This document shows, in pieces, positions 14,057 through 21,718 of a stretch of 21,845 bases of DNA; within the stretch, counting starts at the first letter, position 1, and every line of letters begins with the position of its first letter. Under the pieces are notes generated by a model that saw only the letters and a list, made by a program, of their open reading frames with translations, did not search any database and was not told the origin of the DNA. The stretch is from assembly GCA_945833895.1 (NCBI GenBank), contig CAMAGQ010000013.1:1-21845 (forward strand), given 5' to 3'. The position numbers and the translations under genes are program-made. The DNA comes from an uncultured bacterium. Lineage in GTDB: Bacteria > Cyanobacteriota > Vampirovibrionia > Gastranaerophilales > Gastranaerophilaceae.

Positions 14057-15811
14057 ATGAGTAAAATAATTATAAACGGCAGAGAATGTGAATATACAAA
14101 CGAAAAAAATGTTCTCGAAGTAATCAGAAATCACGGATTTAACGTTCCGACATTGTGTTACCGTAAGGATTTAATCAAAGACTTCGGAGCATGCCGTATG
14201 TGTCTTGTAGAAGTTGAAGGCAAAGGCTTACAGGCATCTTGTAACCTTCCGCCAAGAGATGGCATGGTGATTAAAACACATACAGAAAAAATTAGAAAAA
14301 TCAGAAAAACAATTCTTGAATTACTAATCGCAAACCACGACAGAGAATGTACTGCGTGCGAAAAATCAGGAAATTGTGAACTTCAAAAATATGCACTTGA
14401 ATATGACGTTCAACCAACAGGTAAATATTTAACAAGAGAAGTTCATCTTCCTATTGATAAGTCATCACCTGCGATTGTCAGAGATGCAAATAAGTGTGTT
14501 CTTTGCGGGGCTTGCGTCAGGGCGTGCGAAGAATATCAAGGTTTAGAAGTTTTGGGTTTTGCGAACAGAGGCAGCCAAACTCTTGCTCAGCCGATTGCAG
14601 GAAAGCAGCTTGCTCAAACAGAATGCGTAAACTGCGGTCAATGTGCGGCGATTTGTCCTGTTGGTGCGATTACAATAAAATCTCAGGTAGAACAGGTCTG
14701 GAGAGAACTTCATAACCCGAATACTAAAGTCGTTGTTCAGTTTGCACCTTCTGTCAGAGTTGCTATCGGTGAAATGCTGGGACTTGAACCGGGAACAAAT
14801 CTTACTGACAAGTTGTATTCAGCATTGAGATTTATCGGTTTTGACCTTGTTTTTGATACGAACTTCTCAGCTGATTTAACCATTATGGAAGAGGCACACG
14901 AATTTTTATCAAGACTTGAAAAAGGTGAAAACTTGCCGTTATTCACATCTTGCTGTCCGGCATGGGTTAGATTTTTGGAATTAAAACATCCTGATATGCT
15001 TAACCATTTATCTTCTTGCAAATCACCGCAGGCTATGATGGGTTCAATAATCAAGGAATTTGTTCCAAAATATTATGAAGGCTTTACTCACGAAAACCTT
15101 GTCAGCGTTTCAATTATGCCTTGTACGGCTAAGAAAGGCGAAGCGTTGAGGGAAGAGTTTAAACGTGCTGACGGAACTTACGATATTGATTACGTTTTGA
15201 CAACTCAAGAACTTGCCAAAATGTTTAACACGGCAGGTTTAAACTTTAAGAAAATTGTAGGAGAAAAAGCGGATTCTCCGTTCGGTAAATATTCAGGTGC
15301 GGGAACAATCTTCGGGGTATCAGGCGGTGTTGCGGAAGCTGCTGTCAGAACCGCTTACGAAGTTGTAACAGGCGAAACTCTGAAAGATGTTGTAATTACT
15401 CCAATGCGTGGGTTAGACAGAGTTAAGACCGTTGAACTTGATTTGAAAGGCAAAAAATTGAAAGTTAAAATCGTTAATACATTGAAAGAAGCAGAAAAAT
15501 GTATTAAGGAAATCAAGGAAGGCAAAGCGGATTACCAGATGTTAGAAGTTATGGCTTGCCCCGGCGGTTGTATAAACGGCGGCGGTCAGCCGATAAGTTG
15601 TAACGAGCCGATTATCAGAGAACAAAGAGCACAAGGGCTTTATGACGATGATGAGAAAGGTCAATGGAGAAAATCTCACGAAAATCCTGAGATAAAAGAA
15701 CTTTATGCAAAACATCTTGACCGACCTAATTCTCACAAGGCTCACGAATTGCTGCATACGACTTATTCTAACAAGCGTAAAGATTGTTATATCAGTGTCG
15801 GCGAAGAATAG
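14057..15811 (+). CDS. hydA: [FeFe]-hydrogenase catalytic subunit
   Basis: The 584-residue protein catalyses reversible H2 formation in the cytoplasm. Its N terminus carries a [2Fe-2S] site (C34, C46, C49, C62), a His-Cys3 [4Fe-4S] site (H94, C98, C101, C107) and two [4Fe-4S] sites (C147/150/153/157 and C190/193/196/200). The H-cluster motifs are intact: L1 TSCCPAW (297-303, proton-relay C299 and ligand C300), L2 MPCTAKKGE (354-362, C356) and L3 MACPGGCINGGGQP (499-512, C501 and C505). Layout and length match the M3-type catalytic subunit of clostridial and HydABC enzymes. Together with hydC and hydB it should form a trimer that couples H2 to NAD(H) and, if bifurcating, to ferredoxin. The HydE, HydF and HydG maturases needed for the H-cluster are not in this window. 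GAGGAA precedes the ATG. Confidence 0.96.
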   Translation: MSKIIINGRECEYTNEKNVLEVIRNHGFNVPTLCYRKDLIKDFGACRMCLVEVEGKGLQASCNLPPRDGMVIKTHTEKIRKIRKTILELLIANHDRECTACEKSGNCELQKYALEYDVQPTGKYLTREVHLPIDKSSPAIVRDANKCVLCGACVRACEEYQGLEVLGFANRGSQTLAQPIAGKQLAQTECVNCGQCAAICPVGAITIKSQVEQVWRELHNPNTKVVVQFAPSVRVAIGEMLGLEPGTNLTDKLYSALRFIGFDLVFDTNFSADLTIMEEAHEFLSRLEKGENLPLFTSCCPAWVRFLELKHPDMLNHLSSCKSPQAMMGSIIKEFVPKYYEGFTHENLVSVSIMPCTAKKGEALREEFKRADGTYDIDYVLTTQELAKMFNTAGLNFKKIVGEKADSPFGKYSGAGTIFGVSGGVAEAAVRTAYEVVTGETLKDVVITPMRGLDRVKTVELDLKGKKLKVKIVNTLKEAEKCIKEIKEGKADYQMLEVMACPGGCINGGGQPISCNEPIIREQRAQGLYDDDEKGQWRKSHENPEIKELYAKHLDRPNSHKAHELLHTTYSNKRKDCYISVGEE

Positions 15812-15841
15812 TCGACTAATAACAAATAAATTCAGCAATAT

Positions 15842-15877
15842 AAAAACCCTAAAACTTAATCAGGTTCTAGGGTTTTT
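15842..15877. terminator. Two-way terminator between hydA and aspS
   Basis: AAAAACCCTA (15842-15851) pairs with TAGGGTTTTT (15868-15877), and an inner AAC/GTT pairing closes the stem further. Both strands show an A-run before and a T-run after the stem, so it can end both the rightward hydrogenase operon and the leftward aspS transcript that meet here. Confidence 0.8.
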
Positions 15878-15902
15878 TATTAGATTAAAAATGTTTTGGT
15901 TA

Positions 15903-17684
15903 TTACTTACCTAAGTTTGCTGTGCTTTTGATGTGTAATTCTCTCATTTGCTGTAGTGAAGCAAGTCCCGGAGCATCACTCATCAAACATTTAGCACCTG
16001 CGTTTTTAGGGAACGCAATAACGTCACGGATTGAATCGGTTCTTGCAAGAAGAGCAACAAGTCTGTCCAAACCGATAGCCAAGCCGGCATGAGGCGGAGT
16101 ACCGTATTGCAGTGCATTAACCATAAATCCGAATTTTTCTTGTGCTTCTTCTTCTGTTAATCCTAACGCTTTGAATATTGCTGACTGAACTTCAGAACTG
16201 TGAATTCTCACAGAGCCGCCGCCCAATTCTGTTCCGTTATAAACGATATCGTAAGCGATTGATTTAACATTACCCAAATCACCTGATTTAAGTTTGTCTA
16301 AGTCTTCAAGACAAGGTGATGTGAACGGGTGGTGCATTGCCTTAAATCTGCCTTCTTCATCAGACCATTCAAACATAGGGAAGTCAACAACCCATAACAG
16401 ATTGTGTTTGCTTTCGTCAATCAAGTTCAATGATTTACCGAAGTGAAGTCTTAATCTTCCCATAATGTCATATACAAGTTTTGGTTTATCCGCTACGAAG
16501 AAGATAATATCGCCTGCTTGAGCACCTGCACGGTCTTGAATTGCTTTTGCCTGTTCTTCTGTCACGAATTTCAAGACAGGAGATTTTGCAGTTCCGTCTT
16601 CGTTGTAAATGATGTTAGCCAAAGCCTTAGCACCGAAGGAAACGGCAAGTTTAGTAATATCATCAATTTCTTTTCTTGAATATTTAGCACCGCCAGGAAT
16701 TCTGATACCACGAACGATACCGCCATTTTCAAGAGTATTTTTAACGATTTGGAATTCTGATTGTAGAATGATATCGCCGATATCGAACAACTCTAAGCCA
16801 AATCTTGTATCAGGTTTATCAGAACCGTATCTGTCCATTGCTTCTTGCCAAGGCATTTGAATGAACGGAGGTTTAACCTCAACGCCGGCTGCTTTGAACG
16901 CATCAACAATAAGACCTTCAACCACTCTGATTACGTCTTTTTGTTCAACGAATGACATTTCGATATCAACCTGAGTAAATTCAGGCTGTCTGTCTGCACG
17001 CAAATCTTCATCTCTGAAACATTTTGCGATTTGATAATATCTTTCAATACCGCCAACCATCAATAACTGTTTGAAAATTTGCGGTGATTGCGGAAGTGCG
17101 TAGAATTTACCTTCCTGAACACGTGACGGTACAAGGTAATCTCTTGCACCTTCCGGTGTTGTTTTACAAAGGATAGGTGTTTCAACTTCCAAAAAGTCAA
17201 GGCTGTTCATGTAATTTCTGATTGCTTGAACGATATTGTGACGCATAACCAATTTTGAAAGCATAGGTTCACGTCTTAAATCAAGGTATCTGTATTTTAG
17301 TCTGATATCTTCAGATACATTTTCATCATCCAAAACAAACGGTAAAACCTTTGATTCTGAAAGAATTTCTATTGTTTCAGGGTACATTTCAACTTGCCCT
17401 GTAGGATATTTTTCGTTGTAAGTTTCTTCAGGTCTTTTTGAAACTATTCCTGAAACTTGAATTACATATTCAGATCTTACACGTTCCAAAACTTTGTGAA
17501 CCTGAGGGTTGATTTGCGGGTTAGCAACAATCTGGAAAAATCCGCTTCTATCTCTTAACTCTACAAATAAAATACCGCCTAAGTCACGAATGCAAGAAAC
17601 CCAACCTGATAATGTAATTTTTTCATCAATATTAGACAGATTAAGTTTTCCACACTCATGATCTTTAAATTTGCTTTTAATCAT
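15903..17684 (-). CDS. aspS: Aspartyl-tRNA synthetase, bacterial type
   Basis: This 593-residue class IIb synthetase attaches aspartate to tRNA-Asp. The N-terminal OB-fold anticodon-binding domain is seen at 'TLSGWVSCIRDLGGILFVELRD' (24 onward). The catalytic core has motif 2 region 'CFRDEDLRADRQPEFTQVDIEMSF' and the terminal motif 3 'GLAIGLDRLVALL'. The inserted GAD domain of bacterial AspRS lies between (about residues 290-420), giving the normal length for this type. In the anticodon region the residue after R-D is Leu (L35, in RDLGG). In E. coli, a discriminating enzyme, the same place is Leu, while the non-discriminating Pseudomonas enzyme has His, so I lean towards a discriminating AspRS. 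AAAGGA precedes the ATG. It is transcribed alone, convergent with hydA. Confidence 0.95.
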   Translation of the reverse strand: MIKSKFKDHECGKLNLSNIDEKITLSGWVSCIRDLGGILFVELRDRSGFFQIVANPQINPQVHKVLERVRSEYVIQVSGIVSKRPEETYNEKYPTGQVEMYPETIEILSESKVLPFVLDDENVSEDIRLKYRYLDLRREPMLSKLVMRHNIVQAIRNYMNSLDFLEVETPILCKTTPEGARDYLVPSRVQEGKFYALPQSPQIFKQLLMVGGIERYYQIAKCFRDEDLRADRQPEFTQVDIEMSFVEQKDVIRVVEGLIVDAFKAAGVEVKPPFIQMPWQEAMDRYGSDKPDTRFGLELFDIGDIILQSEFQIVKNTLENGGIVRGIRIPGGAKYSRKEIDDITKLAVSFGAKALANIIYNEDGTAKSPVLKFVTEEQAKAIQDRAGAQAGDIIFFVADKPKLVYDIMGRLRLHFGKSLNLIDESKHNLLWVVDFPMFEWSDEEGRFKAMHHPFTSPCLEDLDKLKSGDLGNVKSIAYDIVYNGTELGGGSVRIHSSEVQSAIFKALGLTEEEAQEKFGFMVNALQYGTPPHAGLAIGLDRLVALLARTDSIRDVIAFPKNAGAKCLMSDAPGLASLQQMRELHIKSTANLGK

Positions 17685-17720
17685 CTCTTATATTCCTTTA
17701 TTTCTATTTATAATTTCAAC

Positions 17721-17726
17721 ATTATA
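17721..17726 (-). promoter_or_regulatory. Candidate -10 box for aspS
   Basis: On the minus strand TATAAT lies 36 bp before the aspS ATG, giving a leader of about 30 bases with AAAGGA. No strong -35 hexamer is seen. An all-AT palindrome (ATTTTAATTAAAAT, 17755-17768) followed by a T-run lies between this and the stop of the preceding minus-strand gene and could end that transcript. Confidence 0.35.
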
Positions 17727-17768
17727 TTAGCAAAAACATTCAAAAAAATCACAAAATTTTAATTAAAA

Positions 17769-18086
17769 TCACATAACTTCGTCGTCGATAATACGACAAG
17801 ATTCAACAACATTAAGATTTATATTGTAGCAATCAACTCTTTCCGGAATATATTCAATAGTATCTTTTGTTGTAATAACGCAATCTCTTAAAGTAATGAA
17901 CATATTACCGCAGTTCAATACGTAGAACAAAAGATTTTCCGGAGTAGGGTTTGAAGCCCCTGTATTTACAGGAAGGCAAAGATTACCCTTTACCACGTAA
18001 TCTCTTGTCGTAATCATTACATATACAGAATTGCCAAGAACTAATCTTCCGTTTTCTACAATTTCGCGTTCTTCATGATCTGCCAT
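17769..18086 (-). CDS. Small conserved-looking protein of unknown function
   Basis: I do not recognise this 105-residue protein. It has an acidic start (MADHEEREIVENG) followed by a run of alternating hydrophobic strands (VYVMITTRDYVVKGNLCLPV, LLFYVLNCGNMFITL, CVITTKDTIEYI, YNINLNVVESCRII). This suggests a small all-beta fold of Sm or small-barrel type. Five cysteines (in NLCL, LNCG, RDCV, VDCY and ESCR) are not arranged as an obvious metal site. The pattern 'T-T-x-x-Y-x-V-x-G-x-L-x-L-P' followed by a central strand and a 'T-K-D-x-I-x-Y-I-P' segment reminds me of small signalling-associated beta-barrel proteins such as DUF6812, but that is a guess. GAGGAG precedes the ATG, a strong sign that it is translated. 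It is encoded upstream of aspS on the same strand and divergent from rqcH. Confidence 0.75.
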   Translation of the reverse strand: MADHEEREIVENGRLVLGNSVYVMITTRDYVVKGNLCLPVNTGASNPTPENLLFYVLNCGNMFITLRDCVITTKDTIEYIPERVDCYNINLNVVESCRIIDDEVM

Positions 18087-18186
18087 CTTCTTATTCTCCT
18101 CATTGTTGTAATATCAATATAGATTAAGGATAACACATAAATTAAAAATAGACAATATGCCAATTTTTTAGTAATATTAGGGGGTT

Positions 18187-19785
18187 ATGATTACATTTGA
18201 TGCTTTAACTTTAAATGCTTTAAAAAATGAATTAACAGATTTCCTTGAAGGTGCTAGAATTTCTAAAATTCAACAGCCGACAAGACGTGAATTTATATTT
18301 TTATTGAGGAATAACGGAAAATCCAGACAGTTTTATGTCAATATAAATCCGCAGTTTTACCACGCTTGTTTCGTGAGTAAAACTAACTATGAAAAACGTT
18401 TGCTTGAAATCCCTAAAAAACCTCCGATGTTTTGTATGCTGTTGAGAAAGTATCTTGAAAATTCCCGAATTGCAAAAGTTAATCAGCCTGACAATGAGAG
18501 AATACTTGAGTTTTATATTGAATCTTATAATGAACTTGGTGAAAATATTTATCTTTGTCTTGCTTTTGAATTTATGGGGAAACACTCAAATGTAATTTTG
18601 TATAACTATGACACTAATATTATCATCGGTTGTGCTCATAACGTCGGGGCTGAAAAAAGCCGCGAACGTGAGATTTACGGTTCTCTCCCTTATGTTTATC
18701 CGCCAAAACAGCAAAAGACCGACATATTAAATTATAACGGCGAAATAGACTATTCAACGCTTCAAGATGATTTCTTTATGATATCGAAAAGTTTTGCAAA
18801 TTTATGCGTCGGAAAATCTCTTCAAGATATAAAAAGTTTTGTCCGACTTGAAAATATTTCTCCGTGTATTACAAAGGATTTCAAGGTTTATTCTTTGTTT
18901 GCAGGTTTGTTAAATGATGAAGAAGTTATAAAGTACAATTCAGTCAACGATATGATTGATGATTATTACGCTCACTATATCGGGCAGAATAAGTTTGAAT
19001 TACTCAAAACCAATTACAAAACGACCATTTCGCATAAATTGAAAAAGGTTACAAAATCTTTAAACCAAATGGAATATAAATTATTAACCGAGTCAGACTC
19101 TGATAAATACAGACTTTCGGGTGATTTACTTATGGCAAATCTTTATCAGTTGAAGGATTATTCTGAAGAGGTTTCTGTCTTTGATTACGAGAATAACAAA
19201 CAGATTACAATTAAATTGGATAGTTTAAAAACGATTAAAGACAATGCCAATAATTTTTATAAACTCTATAACAAAGCAAAATCCGCCAGAACAAAACTCA
19301 CAGAGCTTATAGAAGACTATAATTCTCAAAAGTCTTATCTGGAGCAGGTTTTGTATTCGATAAATTCGGCAGTCAATATCGGCGATTTGCTTGAAATTAG
19401 TGATGAGGTTGTTGAAAATACACCTCAAAAGAAATCCAAAACTCAGACTTCTGAGATTATGAAATTAAGCCCGAATGAGGCAACGACAATTTATATCGGT
19501 AAAAATAACAAACAAAACGATTATATAATCTCAAAACTTGCGGATGAAAACGATTTGTGGTTTCACGTGCATAATTGTGCAGGCTCTCACGTTCTGTTAA
19601 AAACTCAAAACCTGACGGATGAGTTAATTTTAGAATGTGCAAAACTTGCAAAAGAATATTCGAGTGCGAAAAATTCCTCTAAAATCGGCGTAATTTATAC
19701 AAAAAGAAAATACATCCGAAAACCACCTGCCGCAAACCTTGGCTACGTAACTTACAGAAACGAAAAAGAAATAATTCTTGACTAG
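18187..19785 (+). CDS. rqcH: RqcH/NFACT ribosome quality-control protein (FbpA/Rqc2 homologue)
   Basis: This 532-residue NFACT protein binds split 50S subunits that carry stalled peptidyl-tRNA and recruits tRNA-Ala to add C-terminal alanine tails that mark the chain for decay. The order is NFACT-N (1 to about 200, starting MITFDALTLNALKNEL), helix-hairpin-helix region (about 200-270), coiled coil (about 280-400, with 'LLTESDSDKYRLSGDLLMANLYQL' and 'KARTKL'-like helices) and the NFACT-R domain (about 425-532, with 'DLWFHVHNCAGSHVLL' and the closing KPPAANLGYVTY). Older annotations call it a fibronectin-binding protein. At the 'DR' pair needed for tailing in studied homologues this protein reads E104-R105 (QPDNERIL), a conservative change. 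AGGGGG lies immediately before the ATG. The gene is transcribed away from the 105-residue unknown gene. Confidence 0.92.
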   Translation: MITFDALTLNALKNELTDFLEGARISKIQQPTRREFIFLLRNNGKSRQFYVNINPQFYHACFVSKTNYEKRLLEIPKKPPMFCMLLRKYLENSRIAKVNQPDNERILEFYIESYNELGENIYLCLAFEFMGKHSNVILYNYDTNIIIGCAHNVGAEKSREREIYGSLPYVYPPKQQKTDILNYNGEIDYSTLQDDFFMISKSFANLCVGKSLQDIKSFVRLENISPCITKDFKVYSLFAGLLNDEEVIKYNSVNDMIDDYYAHYIGQNKFELLKTNYKTTISHKLKKVTKSLNQMEYKLLTESDSDKYRLSGDLLMANLYQLKDYSEEVSVFDYENNKQITIKLDSLKTIKDNANNFYKLYNKAKSARTKLTELIEDYNSQKSYLEQVLYSINSAVNIGDLLEISDEVVENTPQKKSKTQTSEIMKLSPNEATTIYIGKNNKQNDYIISKLADENDLWFHVHNCAGSHVLLKTQNLTDELILECAKLAKEYSSAKNSSKIGVIYTKRKYIRKPPAANLGYVTYRNEKEIILD

Positions 19786-19813
19786 CGTTTTGTGTTAAAA
19801 ATTATACGAAAGT

Positions 19814-19837
19814 CCAATTTTTCGCAGTGCGAAATTT
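19814..19837 (+). other. Hairpin just before the amylase-like gene
   Basis: TTTCGC-AGT-GCGAAA with partly paired flanks (CAA/TTG) lies between the rqcH stop and the next ATG. There is no U-run, so it is a poor terminator. It sits where it could shape translation of the downstream gene, whose GGAG lies 9 bases beyond. Confidence 0.3.
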
Positions 19838-19850
19838 GTTAAACTGGAGT

Positions 19851-21161
19851 ATGACAAATTTTGTGAATAAATTATTAATAGCGTTAAATGAAAATATAGA
19901 TTTAAAACCTGATGAATGGACTAATCAACGTATTACAACGTCAGGCATGAAAAAGTGGGTATCAAATATTTTACCGTCGGAACTGCTGCAAAGAAGTGTA
20001 AAAGATGCCGTAAACTCTTTGGTTACAATAAACGAAAGCGGAAATTTCTACGAAAGATTTCCTGATATAATTAACACCCCTGACTATGGTGATAGTTGGG
20101 GCAGGCATGCAAATTATATTGAAATAAATAACCGTGCAATTGCCGAAATGTACGGTGATAGAACTAAGAATGGTATTTTGAGTTCTATTAAAATTTTACC
20201 TGCGATTCCGCCGTCTGCAAAAAGTTGGGCAAATTGTGTGATACTTTCCCAGATTTTCCCAAATATATATGGCGACGGATATAATAAGGGAGTGTTTGAA
20301 GAAAATTCTATATACGGCGTGAAGTTGAACGCTTCTTATAGCAAAAATATTATTGATTATGATATAAATATGCCACCTGAAGAACAGTTCAAGGCTTTTA
20401 ATGACCTTGCTCATATCCACGGGTTAAAAACAGGTTTTAGGACGGTAATTTCTGCCGACCAGATTAAGGTTGCAAAACCATATGAACAAGATGTTACTTT
20501 TGACTGGAATAACCCTGAACATCAGGAGTTGTTTATTGAAGAACACGTAAATTTGATTAATACGGGATTTGAGGCGATTTTTATCGATTCTGCAAAACAT
20601 ATCGGAGGTTACGATATGGAAAATTATGCAGGTGTTGGTGCGTTGCCTGCGTATGAGCAGATGCAGTATATTTTGCACGAAATTCGGAAACGTTCGGGAC
20701 GTACTACGCTTAGTTTTGCTGGTGAAAAAAGTACGGGCGATTTTGAACGATATAAAAATCTCGGTCTGACAACAGGAACTGCGTTTGTTCCGCCTGATGA
20801 TTACGAGAATGTTAAATACTGGTCGGAGAAACTTAAATATGAAAGAGATTACGCCCCCGGGGTTGAAGTTTCAAACGATAATGACGAGGGCGGAAGAAGT
20901 TATGAAGACAGGTTGAATCGCATAAATTCTTCGCTGTTTGCTTATGAGTACCCAAGCGATAAATTGCCGAGTTTCATGCAGATGGAAGACCTTTTTCCGC
21001 TGCGATACGACACAAATACTCATCATTTAATGATGACAAACCCGTCTTATTCAACGGACGGAACACCTTTGAGCCATTGGGAAAACCTTTTCACTAAAGA
21101 TGACGGACGGGCGTATAATGCAAAAGTTGGAGAATTGTTTGCAAACGCGTTAAACTTATAA
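19851..21161 (+). CDS. Divergent alpha-amylase-like (GH13-type) TIM-barrel protein
   Basis: From ATG 19851 the protein has 436 residues. An in-frame GTG 24 bp upstream is less likely. The GGAG before the ATG is only 1 base away, so the exact start is uncertain. I see a GH13-like order of elements. 'FNDLAHIHGLKTGFRTVIS' (183-201) matches strand beta3 with region I, but its Asp/Asn-His are lost. 'NPEHQELFIEEHVNLINTGFEAIF' leads to IDSAKHIGG (245-253), matching region II with nucleophile-like D246 followed by A-K-H. 'TLSFAGEK' (286-293) supplies an acid/base-like E292, and SNDNDEGGR (341-349) fits region IV. The Arg that normally sits two residues before the nucleophile is replaced (F244). No signal peptide is seen, so it is probably cytoplasmic. 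Substrate is unknown; glucan or trehalose metabolism would fit the fold. It ends 1 bp from the stop of the convergent TspO gene. Confidence 0.55.
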   Translation: MTNFVNKLLIALNENIDLKPDEWTNQRITTSGMKKWVSNILPSELLQRSVKDAVNSLVTINESGNFYERFPDIINTPDYGDSWGRHANYIEINNRAIAEMYGDRTKNGILSSIKILPAIPPSAKSWANCVILSQIFPNIYGDGYNKGVFEENSIYGVKLNASYSKNIIDYDINMPPEEQFKAFNDLAHIHGLKTGFRTVISADQIKVAKPYEQDVTFDWNNPEHQELFIEEHVNLINTGFEAIFIDSAKHIGGYDMENYAGVGALPAYEQMQYILHEIRKRSGRTTLSFAGEKSTGDFERYKNLGLTTGTAFVPPDDYENVKYWSEKLKYERDYAPGVEVSNDNDEGGRSYEDRLNRINSSLFAYEYPSDKLPSFMQMEDLFPLRYDTNTHHLMMTNPSYSTDGTPLSHWENLFTKDDGRAYNAKVGELFANALNL

Positions 21162-21162
21162 T

Positions 21163-21576
21163 TTAGTTTAATATTTTAATTCCGATGGTTAAGTATAATG
21201 CAAAAAATATTTGTAATAAGTAAGGCAGCATTAATATGCCTGAAATTTTCGATAACTTGAAAAAATAACTTATGGTATATAATACGGTTATGAGTAATAG
21301 TATTATATCTGCAAGTGCTAAGTTAACTGATTTCATTTCAAAGAACAGATAACTCCAGATTAAATTGAAAAAGAATTGTAAAAAGAATAAATTTATTGCT
21401 ATATATTTATCTTTGTTGCTTGGCTTGAATAGAATTATTAGAAAAGCCCCCAGCATTAGTGTATATAATACTCCCCAAGCTATCGGAAAATATGCTGCCG
21501 GCGGTGTGAATGGCGGTTTGGTTAAGTTTTGGTACCAGAAATTGTTATTCATAATTATAGTATTATTCAAATTCAT
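21163..21576 (-). CDS. tspO: Short TspO/MBR family membrane protein
   Basis: The protein has 137 residues from ATG 21576, or 129 from ATG 21552; neither start has a Shine-Dalgarno sequence. It carries the TspO hallmarks FWYQNLTKPPFTPPAAYFPI and AWGVLYTLML near the N terminus, then 'FFFNLIWSYLFFEMKSVNLALAD' and a final pair of membrane segments. TspO proteins bind porphyrins and other hydrophobic ligands and usually have five transmembrane helices with the W-Y-x-x-L-x-K-P-x-x-x-P-P motif after the first. Here that motif comes within 10-20 residues of the start, so helix 1 is missing and about four remain. A short hydrophobic frame upstream (about 21630-21690, minus strand) might be its decayed remnant, but no join is evident. 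It is either an N-terminally truncated gene or a lineage variant. Confidence 0.75.
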   Translation of the reverse strand: MNLNNTIIMNNNFWYQNLTKPPFTPPAAYFPIAWGVLYTLMLGAFLIILFKPSNKDKYIAINLFFLQFFFNLIWSYLFFEMKSVNLALADIILLLITVLYTISYFFKLSKISGILMLPYLLQIFFALYLTIGIKILN

Positions 21577-21718
21577 AATAAGACATTCTGATTTTGTCTA
21601 AAAAACTAATACTTTTGTCCTACGAAAAAATATTAAAATTTGCCAAAATAAAAATTCCTAAAGTTATGAATAGAATTACCCGCTAAAAATTATTATCCTG
21701 ACTCTAAGGAGTTTTGAT

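Noticed and set aside
19827..19850. GTG start for the amylase-like gene
   Set aside because: No ribosome site precedes it and the 8 extra residues look like leader DNA. The ATG is preferred, though its GGAG is very close.
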